Assembly: GCA_021776515.1 (NCBI GenBank)
Contig: JAJFFS010000007.1
Span: forward strand, 1-64,000
DNA: 64,000 nt
Reading direction: 5' to 3'
DNA from: Robiginitomaculum sp.
Lineage (GTDB): Bacteria > Pseudomonadota > Alphaproteobacteria > Caulobacterales > Maricaulaceae
This document shows positions 34,817 through 44,598 of this stretch, one piece after another. How positions within the stretch are numbered: the first letter of the stretch is position 1; each line of letters begins with the position of its first letter. The notes beneath the pieces are model-generated. The model saw only the letters and a list, made by a program, of their open reading frames with translations, did not search any database and was not told where the DNA came from. Made by a program: the position numbers and the translations under genes.

Positions 34817-35896
34817 GTGGATATTGAAGTCATAAGGCCGTCAGAGCTAACCCAGGCAGAGATAGATGCCTGGCGTGCATTCCAGAATGCTGATCCGGCA
34901 TTGAACAGCCCGTATTTTGCGGTTGAGTTTGCCCTGGCTTGTGATCAGGTTCGCGCTGATACGCGCGTGGCTGTCATCCGTAGTCATGGTGTGTCAAAGG
35001 GCTTTTTTCCTTATCATCGCGGCCCCTTGGGCTACAGCTTGCCTTTGGGTGGACCTCTTGGTGATTTTCAAGGGGTGATAGCCGAAGACCAGACAATGCT
35101 GGACCTGCCTGCGATCATGCACGCCGCAAGGATAAGCGTATATCCCTTTAGCTTTATTCCTGAAACACAAACATGTTTTGAAAAGTCCTTTAATGACAAA
35201 GAGGATTGCCACACTGCCAATCTGGCTGAGGGGTTTGAGGGCTGGTATGCGGGGCGTATGGCGGCCCATAAAAAAAGCCTCAAACGCTATGAAGCCAAAG
35301 CCCGGCAAATGGAAAAGGCTTATGGCACATTATCGTTTACTATGGAGGATGATGATCCTGAAGCTTTTGCGAGCTTGCTTGCCTGGAAAAGTGCGCAATA
35401 TCAGGCCACAAGATTTTTCGATGTGTTTTCCGTACCCTGGACCAGTGCCCTGTTGCGTGTCATTTGGGAAATGAAAAGCGATAATTTTGCTGGTCAGTTG
35501 TCGACGTTACGTGCTGATGGGCGTCTGGTTGCGGCCCATTTTGGTATGAGAAACCAACATGCTGCGCATTACTGGTTTCCCGTTTATGACCCTGAATTTG
35601 CGCGTTTTGGCGCTGGCCACAGGTTGTTGCTGGACATGATACGCGGCCATGCCAGTGCCGGGATCAGCAAAGTGCATCTGGGCGTTGGGGATTTTCGCTA
35701 TAAACACCAGTTTGGCGGGGAAACTGTATCTCTGTGTTCTGGCACGGCCATGGCCCCTTCATTCAGTGCGTTTTGTCGACAAAGTGCGCAGACCGTACAG
35801 CGCGGTCTTGAAGCACTGCCATTAGGGCCGGTATCGCGTCTGCCGGGGCGGGTTCTCAGACGCCTGGACCGCGAAATGGCATTTCGTGTTGTTTAA
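34817..35896 (+). CDS. GNAT/FemAB-like acetyltransferase (BioF2/CelD type)
   Basis: This 359-residue protein resembles the acetyltransferases found in polysaccharide and cellulose loci: a first half with FFPYHRGPLGYSLPLGGPLGDF, the linker HKKSLKRYEAKARQM, and a second half LRADGRLVAAHFGMRN...YDPEFARFGAGHRLLLDM, which is the GNAT-like acyl-CoA-binding core. It starts at GTG 34817 with AAGGT 8 bases upstream; no ATG is available. Divergent from the flippase operon and probably part of the same polysaccharide locus. Donor and acceptor unknown. Confidence 0.82.
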   Translation: MDIEVIRPSELTQAEIDAWRAFQNADPALNSPYFAVEFALACDQVRADTRVAVIRSHGVSKGFFPYHRGPLGYSLPLGGPLGDFQGVIAEDQTMLDLPAIMHAARISVYPFSFIPETQTCFEKSFNDKEDCHTANLAEGFEGWYAGRMAAHKKSLKRYEAKARQMEKAYGTLSFTMEDDDPEAFASLLAWKSAQYQATRFFDVFSVPWTSALLRVIWEMKSDNFAGQLSTLRADGRLVAAHFGMRNQHAAHYWFPVYDPEFARFGAGHRLLLDMIRGHASAGISKVHLGVGDFRYKHQFGGETVSLCSGTAMAPSFSAFCRQSAQTVQRGLEALPLGPVSRLPGRVLRRLDREMAFRVV

Positions 35897-35901
35897 AACG
35901 A

Positions 35902-36126
35902 TTACCGCTTCGGCGGGGCAATGAGGGCAGCAAGACCAAATCCAACGGCCAGATAACACCAGGCGCAATGCCCGAGGAAAACGAGCGCACCGCTTTGCGA
36001 AGCCGCAGGCGTACTGCCGAGGCATACTTTAATGTGGGCAAATGGATCCTGATACAGGACGGCCATGGAAATACACGAAGCAATCAGGAAGAGCACAGCA
36101 AGAGCACAGCAAGAGCCCCCAGCCAT
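35902..36126 (-). CDS. Small cysteine-bearing two-helix membrane protein
   Basis: Not recognised. From ATG 36126 the minus strand gives 74 residues with two hydrophobic helices (about 6-24 and 53-70). The connecting part contains KVCLGSTPAAS and LGHCAWCYLAVG, three cysteines that could bind metal or form a disulfide. The frame is open further upstream, but those residues look non-coding. There is no good ribosome binding site. Its stop lies 5 bases from the stop of the GNAT gene, compatible with a real convergent gene. Confidence 0.5.
   Translation of the reverse strand: MAGGSCCALAVLFLIASCISMAVLYQDPFAHIKVCLGSTPAASQSGALVFLGHCAWCYLAVGFGLAALIAPPKR
36090..36116. repeat. 11-bp tandem repeat (2.4 copies)
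   Basis: The unit AGAGCACAGCA is repeated twice plus five bases. It lies inside the first codons of the small membrane-protein frame, where a unit gain or loss would shift the frame. Confidence 0.85.
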
Positions 36127-36386
36127 TGTTTTGCACTTGTATTTTGCGTGAGCGCGACAGCGCGAGAAGCCCGTACAATCATCTCGTATTCCATCTTTAA
36201 AACTATGGTTTTTCACTTGCTTTTTTGCACATTAATATGGGCTTGTGAAACGCAAAGGTGACGATGCGACATAATAACGCATTCTCGTGTCTGTCACAAT
36301 TTTTCTCTTGAGAAAACATCCAAACAAGGGTTGAAGTAGACAGGAATGCCGTGGCGGATCGCGGCGATGCAATGAGGGGGCTCACA

Positions 36387-38042
36387 ATGAGCGACTCTAC
36401 TGCCCGCAAGGGCATAGGACTGGATGTGCTGACACTGGGTGTATTTCTCAGTGTTATGGCGTTGGTCAGTCTGTTTTTGACAGCTAAAACGCAAGATCCA
36501 TTAATGGCGGTTCATGCCGTCATTCTTCTTATTGCTTTTGTACTGGGTATTATTGCTCTTGCCATGCGCGCCGCAGGGGGGCTGCATTTCGATCAATCCC
36601 GCTATGAAGAAGGAATTGTAAAGGCCGGGGTTGTTGCCACAGTCTTTTGGGGTGTTGTCGGTTTTCTGGTGGGGGTTGTTATTGCTTCGCAACTTGCCTT
36701 TCCCAACCTGCTGTATTTTGAAAACATTGGCTGGTTGAATTTTGGTCGGTTGCGCCCGGTTCATACCTCTGCCGTAATTTTTGCCTTTGGTGGCAATGCG
36801 CTGATGATGACCTCATTTTATGTGGTGCAGCGGACTAACCATGCCCGGCTTGCCGGTGGTGTCTGGCCCTGGTTTGTATTCTGGGGCTATCAGCTGTTCA
36901 TTATTCTTGCCGCAACCGGTTATGTTGCCGGGATCACGCAGAGCAAGGAATACGCCGAGCCGGAATGGTATGTAGATATATGGCTAACCATTGTCTGGGT
37001 GGCGTATCTTCTGGTGTTTCTGGGTACGCTGTGGAAGCGTAAAATCAAACATATTTACGTCGCCAACTGGTTTTATCTATCCTTTATTGTCACGGTGGCG
37101 ATGTTGCATATTGTCAACAATCTCTCGATCCCGATCGGGCTGACGGAACACAAGAGTTATTCCCTGTTTGCAGGCGTCCAGGACGCCATGACCCAATGGT
37201 GGTACGCACACAATGCGGTAGGCTTTTTCCTCACCTCAGGGTTTTTGGGCATGATGTATTACTTCGTCCCCAAACGGGCGGAGCGTCCGGTTTATTCCTA
37301 CCGACTGTCCATCGTACACTTCTGGTCGCTGATCTTCATCTACATCTGGGCTGGTCCTCACCATCTGCACTATACGGCCCTGCCTATGTGGGCGCAGACT
37401 TTGGGTATGACGTTCTCGGTCATTCTGTGGATGCCATCCTGGGGCGGCATGATCAACGGTTTAATGACCTTGTCGGGTGCCTGGGACAAGCTGCGTACTG
37501 ACCCGGTTATGCGTATGCTGGTGGTCTCGGTGGCGTTTTACGGCATGAGCACTTTTGAAGGCCCGGTCATGTCGATCCGGGCGGTGAACTCATTGTCGCA
37601 CTATACGGACTGGACCATAGGTCACGTGCACTCCGGTGCGTTGGGCTGGGTAGCCTATGTCAGCTTTGGTGCGCTTTATTGCCTGGTGCCATGGCTGTGG
37701 AAACGGGCACGGCTTTATTCCAACGATCTGGTGGAATGGCACTTCTGGATTTCCACCATCGGGATTGTGTTCTACATCACCTCCATGTGGGTTAGCGGGA
37801 TTATGCAAGGCCTGATGTGGCGTGCCTATAACAGCTTTGGGTTTCTTGAATATTCATTTGTTGAAACCGTAGAAGCCATGCACCCGTATTACATTATCCG
37901 GGCTGCCGGGGGACTGCTGTTTCTGCTGGGCTCGCTGATTATGGCTTACAATTTGTGGCGTACCGCACGCGGTGATGTTCGCAAGGGCGAAGATGTACCT
38001 GACATGGTACCGTTTTCCACAGTCATTCCAGCCGTGCAATAG
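36387..38042 (+). CDS. ccoN: cbb3-type cytochrome c oxidase subunit I (CcoN)
   Basis: CcoN is the haem b/haem b3-CuB subunit of the high-affinity proton-pumping oxidase. The 551-residue protein has about thirteen or fourteen helices. [18 protein letters not shown] holds a haem histidine, [19 protein letters not shown] with [13 protein letters not shown] provide the CuB-site histidines, and [21 protein letters not shown] carries the remaining haem ligands. ATG 36387 is preferred (GAGGGGG 7 bases upstream); GTG 36351 and ATG 36372 are in frame. I find no convincing FNR box in front of it. Confidence 0.97.
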   Translation: MSDSTARKGIGLDVLTLGVFLSVMALVSLFLTAKTQDPLMAVHAVILLIAFVLGIIALAMRAAGGLHFDQSRYEEGIVKAGVVATVFWGVVGFLVGVVIASQLAFPNLLYFENIGWLNFGRLRPVHTSAVIFAFGGNALMMTSFYVVQRTNHARLAGGVWPWFVFWGYQLFIILAATGYVAGITQSKEYAEPEWYVDIWLTIVWVAYLLVFLGTLWKRKIKHIYVANWFYLSFIVTVAMLHIVNNLSIPIGLTEHKSYSLFAGVQDAMTQWWYAHNAVGFFLTSGFLGMMYYFVPKRAERPVYSYRLSIVHFWSLIFIYIWAGPHHLHYTALPMWAQTLGMTFSVILWMPSWGGMINGLMTLSGAWDKLRTDPVMRMLVVSVAFYGMSTFEGPVMSIRAVNSLSHYTDWTIGHVHSGALGWVAYVSFGALYCLVPWLWKRARLYSNDLVEWHFWISTIGIVFYITSMWVSGIMQGLMWRAYNSFGFLEYSFVETVEAMHPYYIIRAAGGLLFLLGSLIMAYNLWRTARGDVRKGEDVPDMVPFSTVIPAVQ

Positions 38043-38052
38043 GGAGAGGGAC

Positions 38053-38787
38053 ATGTCTTTTAAACACGAAATATTCGAAAAAAATTCTATCCTCCTTACC
38101 GTTGGGATATTGATTGTGGTATCTATTGGTGGCCTGGTGGAAATTGCACCGCTGTTCTACATCTCCAGCACGATAGAAAAGGTTGAGGGTATGCGCCCTT
38201 ATACGCCGCTGGAGCTGACCGGACGTAATGTTTATATCCGCGAGGGCTGTTATCTGTGCCATAGCCAGATGATCCGCCCCTTGCGCGATGAAGCCGAACG
38301 CTATGGTCATTACTCTCTGGCGGCGGAAAGCATGTATGATCATCCCTTCCAGTGGGGGTCAAAACGCACAGGGCCGGATCTGGCCCGTGTGGGTGGCAAG
38401 TATTCAGATGCCTGGCACCTGGCGCATATGAACCGCCCGCAAGCTGTGGTACCAGAATCCGTTATGCCGCCTTACACCTTCCTGAATGACAATATTCTGG
38501 ATGGCCGCACCATAGAGGCTGACTTAAGGACTAACCGTATAGTGGGCGTACCCTATAGTGATGCGCAAATTGCGGCGGCGAAGTCTGATCTTTTCACGCA
38601 GGTTGATGAATTTGCCGATGATTATGATGGCTTTGTCGGGCGCTATCCGGGGGCAAATGTCCGTGATTTTGATGGTGATCCCAAGCATGTAACAGAAATG
38701 GATGCCTTGATCGCTTATTTGCAAATGCTAGGCACATTGGTCGATTTTTCGACCTATGAAGCCGATGCAGAAGAAAACCTGCGTTAA
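38053..38787 (+). CDS. ccoO: cbb3 oxidase mono-haem cytochrome c subunit (CcoO)
   Basis: This 244-residue protein has an N-terminal membrane anchor (about 13-37), the haem site CYLCH (66-70) in [17 protein letters not shown], and the axial methionine in [10 protein letters not shown]. It carries electrons from CcoP to CcoN. It starts 10 bases after the ccoN stop with GGAGAGGG as ribosome binding site. Confidence 0.97.
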   Translation: MSFKHEIFEKNSILLTVGILIVVSIGGLVEIAPLFYISSTIEKVEGMRPYTPLELTGRNVYIREGCYLCHSQMIRPLRDEAERYGHYSLAAESMYDHPFQWGSKRTGPDLARVGGKYSDAWHLAHMNRPQAVVPESVMPPYTFLNDNILDGRTIEADLRTNRIVGVPYSDAQIAAAKSDLFTQVDEFADDYDGFVGRYPGANVRDFDGDPKHVTEMDALIAYLQMLGTLVDFSTYEADAEENLR

Positions 38788-38798
38788 GGGAGGTAGTC

Positions 38799-38957
38799 AT
38801 GAGTTACGAAAATGTTGCTGAATTTGCGCAGACCTGGGGGCTCGTGTACTTTTTCATACTGTTTAGTCTGGTGGTTGTGTATGCACTTTGGCCAGCAAAT
38901 CAGAAACAGTTTGACGAAGCCGCGCGTATCCCTCTTGAAGATGAGGAGGACCTGTAA
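38799..38957 (+). CDS. ccoQ: cbb3 oxidase small subunit CcoQ
   Basis: A 52-residue single-helix protein: MSYENVAEFAQTWGLVYFF, then LVVVYALWPANQKQFDEAA and an acidic tail. The W-P-x-N-x-x-x-F-D-E-A-A motif is the CcoQ/FixQ signature. GGGAGG lies 6 bases before the ATG. The stop overlaps the ccoP start (TAATG). CcoQ stabilises the oxidase complex. Confidence 0.95.
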   Translation: MSYENVAEFAQTWGLVYFFILFSLVVVYALWPANQKQFDEAARIPLEDEEDL

Positions 38958-39832
38958 TGTCAACACGTCCAGAAATTGATGACCATTCCGGTACCGAAAC
39001 AACCGGCCACACCTGGGATGGGATTAAAGAACTGAACACACCTCTGCCACGCTGGTGGATGACGATTTGGCTGGCGACCATTGTTATCTCGGTTATCTAC
39101 ATGGTGTTTATGCCATCCTGGCCGCTGCCCTGGGCGGATACTTATGTAAAAGGTATCCGTAACTATTCCGAACGTGCCACCTTTGAAGCCGATATGGTCA
39201 AGCTGGCGGCATCACGTGGACCGGATGAGCTCAGGCTGGCCAATACAGCGCTTGTTGACGTGGAGAATGACCCGGAATTGCTGAATTTTGCCATGGCGGC
39301 TGGTAAGTCCGCCTTTGGTGACAATTGTGCGACCTGCCATGGCTCTGGCGGTGTGGGCACCATCGGTTACCCGGCATTGGTGGACGACGTATGGTTGTGG
39401 GGTGGTTCACTGGAGGACATCAAGCATACCATTACACATGGCATTCGTGGTGCCAGCGATGATACCCGGTTTTCTGAAATGCCAGCCTTTGGCCGGGACG
39501 AAGTGCTGACCAAGGACGAAATCAATGATCTGGTTGAGTATGTTGTCAGTCTGTCTGGCAGAGATGCTGATGCGGCGGCGATAGGCCGTGCCACGGTATT
39601 GTTCGAGGATAATTGTTCTTTCTGTCATGGGGAAACGGCCCAGGGTATGCGCGAACTGGGTGCACCAAACCTGACCGACGCCGAATGGTTGTTTGGTGGC
39701 GACCGTGCCGCGATTGCCGAGACGATCACCAATAGTCGCAACGGTGTGATGCCAACCTGGCAGGGGCGGCTGGAGCCTTGGGCCATTGATGCGCTTAGCG
39801 TTTATGTTCACTCACTGGGTGGCGGGGAATAA
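38957..39832 (+). CDS. ccoP: cbb3 oxidase di-haem cytochrome c subunit (CcoP)
   Basis: This 291-residue protein has the N-terminal FixP domain with one membrane helix (about 34-53), then two cytochrome c domains with haem sites CATCH (124-128) and CSFCH (220-224). Axial methionines are in SEMPAFG and GVMPTWQ. It is the entry point for electrons from the bc1 complex. Confidence 0.97.
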   Translation: MSTRPEIDDHSGTETTGHTWDGIKELNTPLPRWWMTIWLATIVISVIYMVFMPSWPLPWADTYVKGIRNYSERATFEADMVKLAASRGPDELRLANTALVDVENDPELLNFAMAAGKSAFGDNCATCHGSGGVGTIGYPALVDDVWLWGGSLEDIKHTITHGIRGASDDTRFSEMPAFGRDEVLTKDEINDLVEYVVSLSGRDADAAAIGRATVLFEDNCSFCHGETAQGMRELGAPNLTDAEWLFGGDRAAIAETITNSRNGVMPTWQGRLEPWAIDALSVYVHSLGGGE

Positions 39833-39864
39833 CTCTGCACACGTAATCGGCCTTGGAGGCCAAA

Positions 39865-41385
39865 TTGGGTAAAACCACGATCATAGGGGGCTCGCCGGCA
39901 AAAACCGGCGGGCCTCAAATCGCAGCAGACGGCATCAACAGGATTGACGTCACCGCAGTGAATGCGCCTGAACGCCGCGAGCTTTACCAGAAACGTATCC
40001 CAATTTATCCAAAACTGGCCCGTGGCTTGTTCCGCAAAATCAAATGGGCATTTCTGTTTGTTTTACTGGGCGCGTATTATGCTGTGCCTTTTATCCGCTG
40101 GGACCGGGGCATTTCGGCACCCGATCAGGCGGTGCTGGCGGATTTTGCCGGACGGCGGTTTTATTTTTTCTTTATCGAAATCTGGCCCCAGGAGGTTTAT
40201 TATCTCACCGGGTTATTGATCCTTGCCTCTTTTGTCCTGTTCATGGCTTCGGCTTTGTTTGGTCGGGTCTGGTGCGGCTATGCCTGCCCGCAAACCGTAT
40301 GGACGGACCTGTTCATTGCCGTTGAACGCATGGTGGAGGGGGACCGCAATGCGCGCATCAAACTGGCCCGCCAACCGCTGACAGGCGCAAAGCTGGTTAA
40401 AAAAATTATCAAGCATATAGCCTGGGTACTGATTTCCTTTTTAACCGGCGGTGTATTCGTTCTTTATTTTCACGATGCACCAACGGTGGTGCTTGGCTTC
40501 TTTACGGGCAACGCGCCGTTGTCTGCGTATCTGTTTGCGGGCATTCTCACCTTCACCACATATTCTCTGGCCGGCGTCATGCGTGAGCAGGTCTGCACCT
40601 ATATGTGTCCCTGGCCTCGTATTCAGGGGGCGCTCACCGATGAGGACAGCTTTGAGGTCACATACCGCGAATGGCGGGGGGAACCACGCGGCGCGCACAA
40701 AAAGAAAGATAGCTGGGAGGGGCGCGGTGATTGCATTGATTGCAAGCTTTGCGTGGCGGTATGCCCTATGGGCATAGATATCCGCGAGGGCGATCAGCTG
40801 GAATGTATCAATTGCGCCCTGTGCATTGATGCTTGCGATGGGGTGATGGAAAAAATAGGCCGTCCCAAAGGATTGATTGCCTATGATACCGAGCGTAACC
40901 GGAAGCTGTTATCCAGGGATGAAGACCCGGTTTATAGACCGTTTCGTGTCCGCATTGTACTCTATGCGGTTCTGGTTGTCGGTATTTCGGCGATGATGCT
41001 CTATGGTCTCATGTCCCGCTCGACGCTTGATCTGAATACATTGCGTGATCGTAGCCCTACCTTTGTGCGACTTTCTGATGGTTCAGTGCGCAATGGTTAT
41101 ACGTTGAAAATCATCAATAAAGCCACTGTTGCCCGTAACTTTACCGTGCAAATCGAGGGTATTGAGGGCGCAAAATTAAAAGCCATTGGTCTGATTAGTG
41201 ATGGTTCGTCTGTGTCGGTTAATGCCAAACCGGATAAAGTTCATGCCATGAAAATATATATCACCATACCGGCACCAGTGGTCAAAGGCTTGAAAGCGTC
41301 TACGCCGATCTCCATTATTGTAGATGAGGCAGGTGACGGCGAACGGGCCATCAACAATACGGTTTTCCTGTCAGGTAAACGATGA
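39865..41385 (+). CDS. ccoG: cbb3 oxidase accessory protein CcoG (FixG/RdxA)
   Basis: This 506-residue membrane iron-sulfur protein has WCGYACPQTVWTDLF, CTYMCPWPRIQ and two 4Fe-4S motifs CIDCKLCVAVCP and CINCALCIDACD, with about five helices and a C-terminal immunoglobulin-like domain. It is thought to reduce copper for CuB insertion. There is no ATG near the start: TTG 39865 follows GGAGG by 5 bases, and TTG 39853 is an alternative. It is 32 bases after ccoP, in the same operon. Confidence 0.94.
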   Translation: MGKTTIIGGSPAKTGGPQIAADGINRIDVTAVNAPERRELYQKRIPIYPKLARGLFRKIKWAFLFVLLGAYYAVPFIRWDRGISAPDQAVLADFAGRRFYFFFIEIWPQEVYYLTGLLILASFVLFMASALFGRVWCGYACPQTVWTDLFIAVERMVEGDRNARIKLARQPLTGAKLVKKIIKHIAWVLISFLTGGVFVLYFHDAPTVVLGFFTGNAPLSAYLFAGILTFTTYSLAGVMREQVCTYMCPWPRIQGALTDEDSFEVTYREWRGEPRGAHKKKDSWEGRGDCIDCKLCVAVCPMGIDIREGDQLECINCALCIDACDGVMEKIGRPKGLIAYDTERNRKLLSRDEDPVYRPFRVRIVLYAVLVVGISAMMLYGLMSRSTLDLNTLRDRSPTFVRLSDGSVRNGYTLKIINKATVARNFTVQIEGIEGAKLKAIGLISDGSSVSVNAKPDKVHAMKIYITIPAPVVKGLKASTPISIIVDEAGDGERAINNTVFLSGKR

Positions 41386-41861
41386 GCAAAGAGACACCAT
41401 TTACGCTAAATGGCTGGCACGTTCTGGCTGGTTTCATCGCCTTCTTTGGTGTCATTATTGCGGTCAATATAGCTTTTGTTATCTTTGCTTCTCGGTCATT
41501 TCCGGGGGAGAGCGTAGAGCGCCCCTATGAAAAGGGACTGCGCTATAATCAGACCCTAGCCATGCGCGAACAGGCCATAGAAGAAAACTGGCAGGCCCGT
41601 TTTGAAATTGACAATAAAGAAACCGTTGTGGTTCACATTACCAATAGCGACGGCCCGGTTGATGGGTTGGCTGTTTCTGTTCGTCTTTTTTGGCCGGGCT
41701 TGCCGGATAAAGACCAGCATCTGAAGCTCCTTCCCTTTGGACCGGGGCAATATCGTATTTCACTAGAGGCCCAAATGATGCCAGACCGTGCTATGGAATT
41801 TGAAGGCCAGGCCGTGCGCACCAATGATGAATGGGTATTTCCGTTCACGGGAAGATTATGA
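41382..41861 (+). CDS. ccoH: cbb3 oxidase assembly protein CcoH (FixH)
   Basis: A 159-residue protein with one N-terminal helix (about 13-35) and a periplasmic FixH domain; PYEKGLRYNQTLA is the conserved stretch. It stabilises early assembly intermediates. ATG overlaps the ccoG stop by four bases and its own stop overlaps ccoI by four. Confidence 0.93.
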   Translation: MSKETPFTLNGWHVLAGFIAFFGVIIAVNIAFVIFASRSFPGESVERPYEKGLRYNQTLAMREQAIEENWQARFEIDNKETVVVHITNSDGPVDGLAVSVRLFWPGLPDKDQHLKLLPFGPGQYRISLEAQMMPDRAMEFEGQAVRTNDEWVFPFTGRL

Positions 41862-44089
41862 GTGTCGCCGATACAGACGAACGCGGCTGCCCGACCATGG
41901 GCGGGCCCGTTGCGGCCAAAGGTGCCGCGGCGGACCCCTCCGCTTTTGTTCGCATGGAAGATGATGGCTTTGCGCATCTGGATTTGCTGGTGCGCGGGGC
42001 GCGGTGCGCCGGGTGTATCTCCAAAATTGAAAAGGGCGTTAATGCCATAGCGGGCGTAAAGGCCAGCCAGTTAAACCTTAGCACCGGAAAATTATCTGTG
42101 AGTTGGACGCCGGGAGAAGCCGACCCCGGACTGGTTGCCCGCACGGTCGTCGATCTTGGTTATCAGGTGTCGCCTTACGATCCCGGTGAAGCCGAAGTTG
42201 AGCGAGACAAGCACGGGCGGTTTTTGTTGCTGTGTATGGCTGTCTCCGGCTTCGCCGCCATGAATATTATGTTGTTTTCTGTCTCTGTCTGGGCCGGTTA
42301 TTCCGGGGAAATGCAAAACCCGACGCGTATTTTTTTCCACTGGTTTTCAGCCCTGATTGCCATGCCTGCCGCCGCCTTTGCCGGGCAGCCGTTTTTTCGT
42401 TCCGCCTTTGCCTCTTTGCGCAAGGGCAAAGCCAATATGGATGTACCCATATCGCTGGCGGTATTGCTGGCCCTGGGGGTCAGTCTGTACGAAACCATTA
42501 TTGGCGGCACCGAGACGTATTTTGACGCCGCCGTCATGCTATTGTTTTTCCTGCTTATCGGGCGTTGGTTGGACCACCGCCTGCGAGGACAAACGCGCCT
42601 TGCCGCGCAAGAGCTTTTATCCTTGCAATCTGCCACGGCCAATAGGCTGGAAAGCGATGGTACGGTGCGGGCGGTACAATCTCGCGATATTGTTCCCGGT
42701 GATACCATCATTCTCTGGCCTGGTGATCGTAACCCGGTAGATGGGCAAATTCTTGACGGTAAGTCTGATGTGGATATGGCGCTGGTTAGCGGCGAAAGCG
42801 CCCCGGAACTGGTGCAGGCAGGCGCGCAAATTCGCGCCGGAATGGTCAATCTGACAGACAAACTGGTCGTTAAAGCCAGTGCAAGAACCGAGGATTCGCT
42901 GCTGGCTGAGCTTACCCGTCTTGTTGAAGCGGGCGAGACAGCCCGAGGGCGTTTTGTCAAACTGGCTGATCGTGCGGCTCAAGCCTATGTGCCGATAGTC
43001 CATACGCTGGCAATTTTGTCTTTTGCCGGCTGGCTGATGGCCGGGGCAGGGGTTCATCACGCCATTTTAACGGCGGCGGCGGTGCTGATTATTACCTGTC
43101 CCTGCGCGCTGGGTCTGGCGGCACCGGCGGTGCAAATTGTCGCTGTGGGGCGGTTGTTCAAACGCGGTGTTCTGGTCAAGGTTGGCGATGCGCTGGAACG
43201 ACTGGCCGAAGTTGATACTGTTTTGCTGGATAAAACCGGCACGCTGACCCTTGGCAAGCCTTATCTTGTCAATGCGGGTAATATTTCTTCAAACGATCTG
43301 GAATTGGCGGCCAAACTGGCCCGTACAAGTCGTCATCCATTATCGCGTGCCATTGCTGATCTGGCCGGGCCGGGGGCCGTGGCAAAGGATGCAAAAGAAA
43401 TTCCGGGCCACGGTGTAGAGGGGATTGTGGATGGTGTACGCATCCGCCTTGGCCGGACTGACTGGGCCGGTGCTGCGGGCGGCACCGAGCAGACCAGCGG
43501 GCTTTGGCTTGTTGCGCAAGGGCAGGACCCTGTGCATTTTCTTTTTGAGGACACATTGCGCGAGGATGCCGCAACCATGGTTGCCGGTTTGGCAGCGCGC
43601 GGCCTTAGCGTTGAAATGCTTTCCGGTGACCGTGAGATACCCGCTCGTGCAGCTGCGGCAGAAACGGGCATTGAAACTGTATTGTTTGGCCTTACCCCGC
43701 AGGAAAAAATCACTCGGGTTGAAACGCTTGTCCGGGATGGCAAAAAAGTGCTGATGATTGGTGATGGGCTGAATGACGCCCCTTCATTGGCCGCAGCTAA
43801 TGTCTCTTTGTCGCTGGCCAGTGCCGCCGATGCCAGCCAGGCTGCTGCTGATATGGTATTGCAGGGTGAGGTGCTATCACCAGTATTGGCCGCTATTGAT
43901 ATTTCCCGTGCTGCGCGAGGGCGCATATTACAAAACTTTAGCTTTGCTGCGGCGTATAATGTTATTGCGGTACCGTTGGCCATTTTTGGCTTTGTCACGC
44001 CGATGATTGCCGCTATTGCCATGTCGTCCTCATCTATTGTGGTGACGCTGAATGCCTTGCGGCCATTTTTACATAAGAATAGGTCATGA
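41858..44089 (+). CDS. ccoI: Copper-translocating P1B-type ATPase CcoI (FixI)
   Basis: This 743-residue ATPase supplies copper for CcoN. It has an N-terminal heavy-metal domain with CAGC (50-53), the membrane copper site ITCPCALGLAAP (CPC near 412), the phosphorylation motif DKTGTLTLGK (Asp near 457), SRHPLSRAI and MIGDGLNDAPSLAAA (near 634). A GCPTM motif at 10-14 resembles extra metal-binding stretches of FixI proteins. It starts at ATG 41858 inside the ccoH stop. Confidence 0.95.
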   Translation: MSVADTDERGCPTMGGPVAAKGAAADPSAFVRMEDDGFAHLDLLVRGARCAGCISKIEKGVNAIAGVKASQLNLSTGKLSVSWTPGEADPGLVARTVVDLGYQVSPYDPGEAEVERDKHGRFLLLCMAVSGFAAMNIMLFSVSVWAGYSGEMQNPTRIFFHWFSALIAMPAAAFAGQPFFRSAFASLRKGKANMDVPISLAVLLALGVSLYETIIGGTETYFDAAVMLLFFLLIGRWLDHRLRGQTRLAAQELLSLQSATANRLESDGTVRAVQSRDIVPGDTIILWPGDRNPVDGQILDGKSDVDMALVSGESAPELVQAGAQIRAGMVNLTDKLVVKASARTEDSLLAELTRLVEAGETARGRFVKLADRAAQAYVPIVHTLAILSFAGWLMAGAGVHHAILTAAAVLIITCPCALGLAAPAVQIVAVGRLFKRGVLVKVGDALERLAEVDTVLLDKTGTLTLGKPYLVNAGNISSNDLELAAKLARTSRHPLSRAIADLAGPGAVAKDAKEIPGHGVEGIVDGVRIRLGRTDWAGAAGGTEQTSGLWLVAQGQDPVHFLFEDTLREDAATMVAGLAARGLSVEMLSGDREIPARAAAAETGIETVLFGLTPQEKITRVETLVRDGKKVLMIGDGLNDAPSLAAANVSLSLASAADASQAAADMVLQGEVLSPVLAAIDISRAARGRILQNFSFAAAYNVIAVPLAIFGFVTPMIAAIAMSSSSIVVTLNALRPFLHKNRS

Positions 44090-44250
44090 CCGCGCTGGTC
44101 TACCTCATTCCGGTGGCGTTGTTTTTAGCGTTGTTGGGCCTGGGTGCCTTTATCTGGACGGTAAAGAGCGGCCAGTATGATGATATGGATGGCGCCAAAT
44201 GGCGCATTTTTATTGATGATGAGCAGGACGACAATATTCCGGGTGAGTGA
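44086..44250 (+). CDS. ccoS: cbb3 oxidase maturation protein CcoS (FixS)
   Basis: A 54-residue protein: helix LVYLIPVALFLALLGLGAFI, then WTVKSGQYDDMDGAKWRIFI, which is the CcoS motif, and an acidic end. The ATG overlaps the ccoI stop by four bases. It is needed for haem and copper insertion into CcoN and is the last gene of the operon. Confidence 0.95.
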   Translation: MTALVYLIPVALFLALLGLGAFIWTVKSGQYDDMDGAKWRIFIDDEQDDNIPGE

Positions 44251-44598
44251 GCCAAATATCGATTTTAGCCACAACTATAGCCTGCCGAGCGTCTCGGTCG
44301 GATAAGCTTCGTCAATTTTCCTAAAATTTTTATCTGTTGCCACCCCGGTACAGGCCGGGCAGCAATGACGAGGAAACGAAAAGGGAGGGTTGTTACAGAC
44401 TTATCCCCGGCTCCCTTCAAAATATTTGGCAAAGGGCAGTGCCAGGGTCATGCGCTGCCCCATAATTGCCCTTCATCCGCCCCACAGGCATGGCTTATGA
44501 GAGGCTTGTTACCCCATAATGACCCTCCAAAACCGGGGATAAGGGAGAGTAATAACCACCCCGCCAGGCACCGCTATAATCATGCAATTTGGGGATCG
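44251..44598. other. Gene-free 348-bp region with nested inverted repeats
   Basis: Between ccoS and the minus-strand membrane-protein gene. It contains TTATCCCCGG (44401-44410) paired with CCGGGGATAA (44533-44542). Inside that pair lies AGGGTCAT (44444-44451) paired with ATGACCCT (44519-44526), plus a local hairpin GGGCAG/CTGCCC (44435-44460). No coding frame is supported. It may be a decayed repeat, a structured RNA or a terminator complex. Confidence 0.55.

Noticed and set aside
36300-36325. Possible FNR box (TTGAGAAAACATCCAA) upstream of ccoN
   Set aside because: Half-sites are off by one in spacing and the right half does not match ATCAA; too weak to call.
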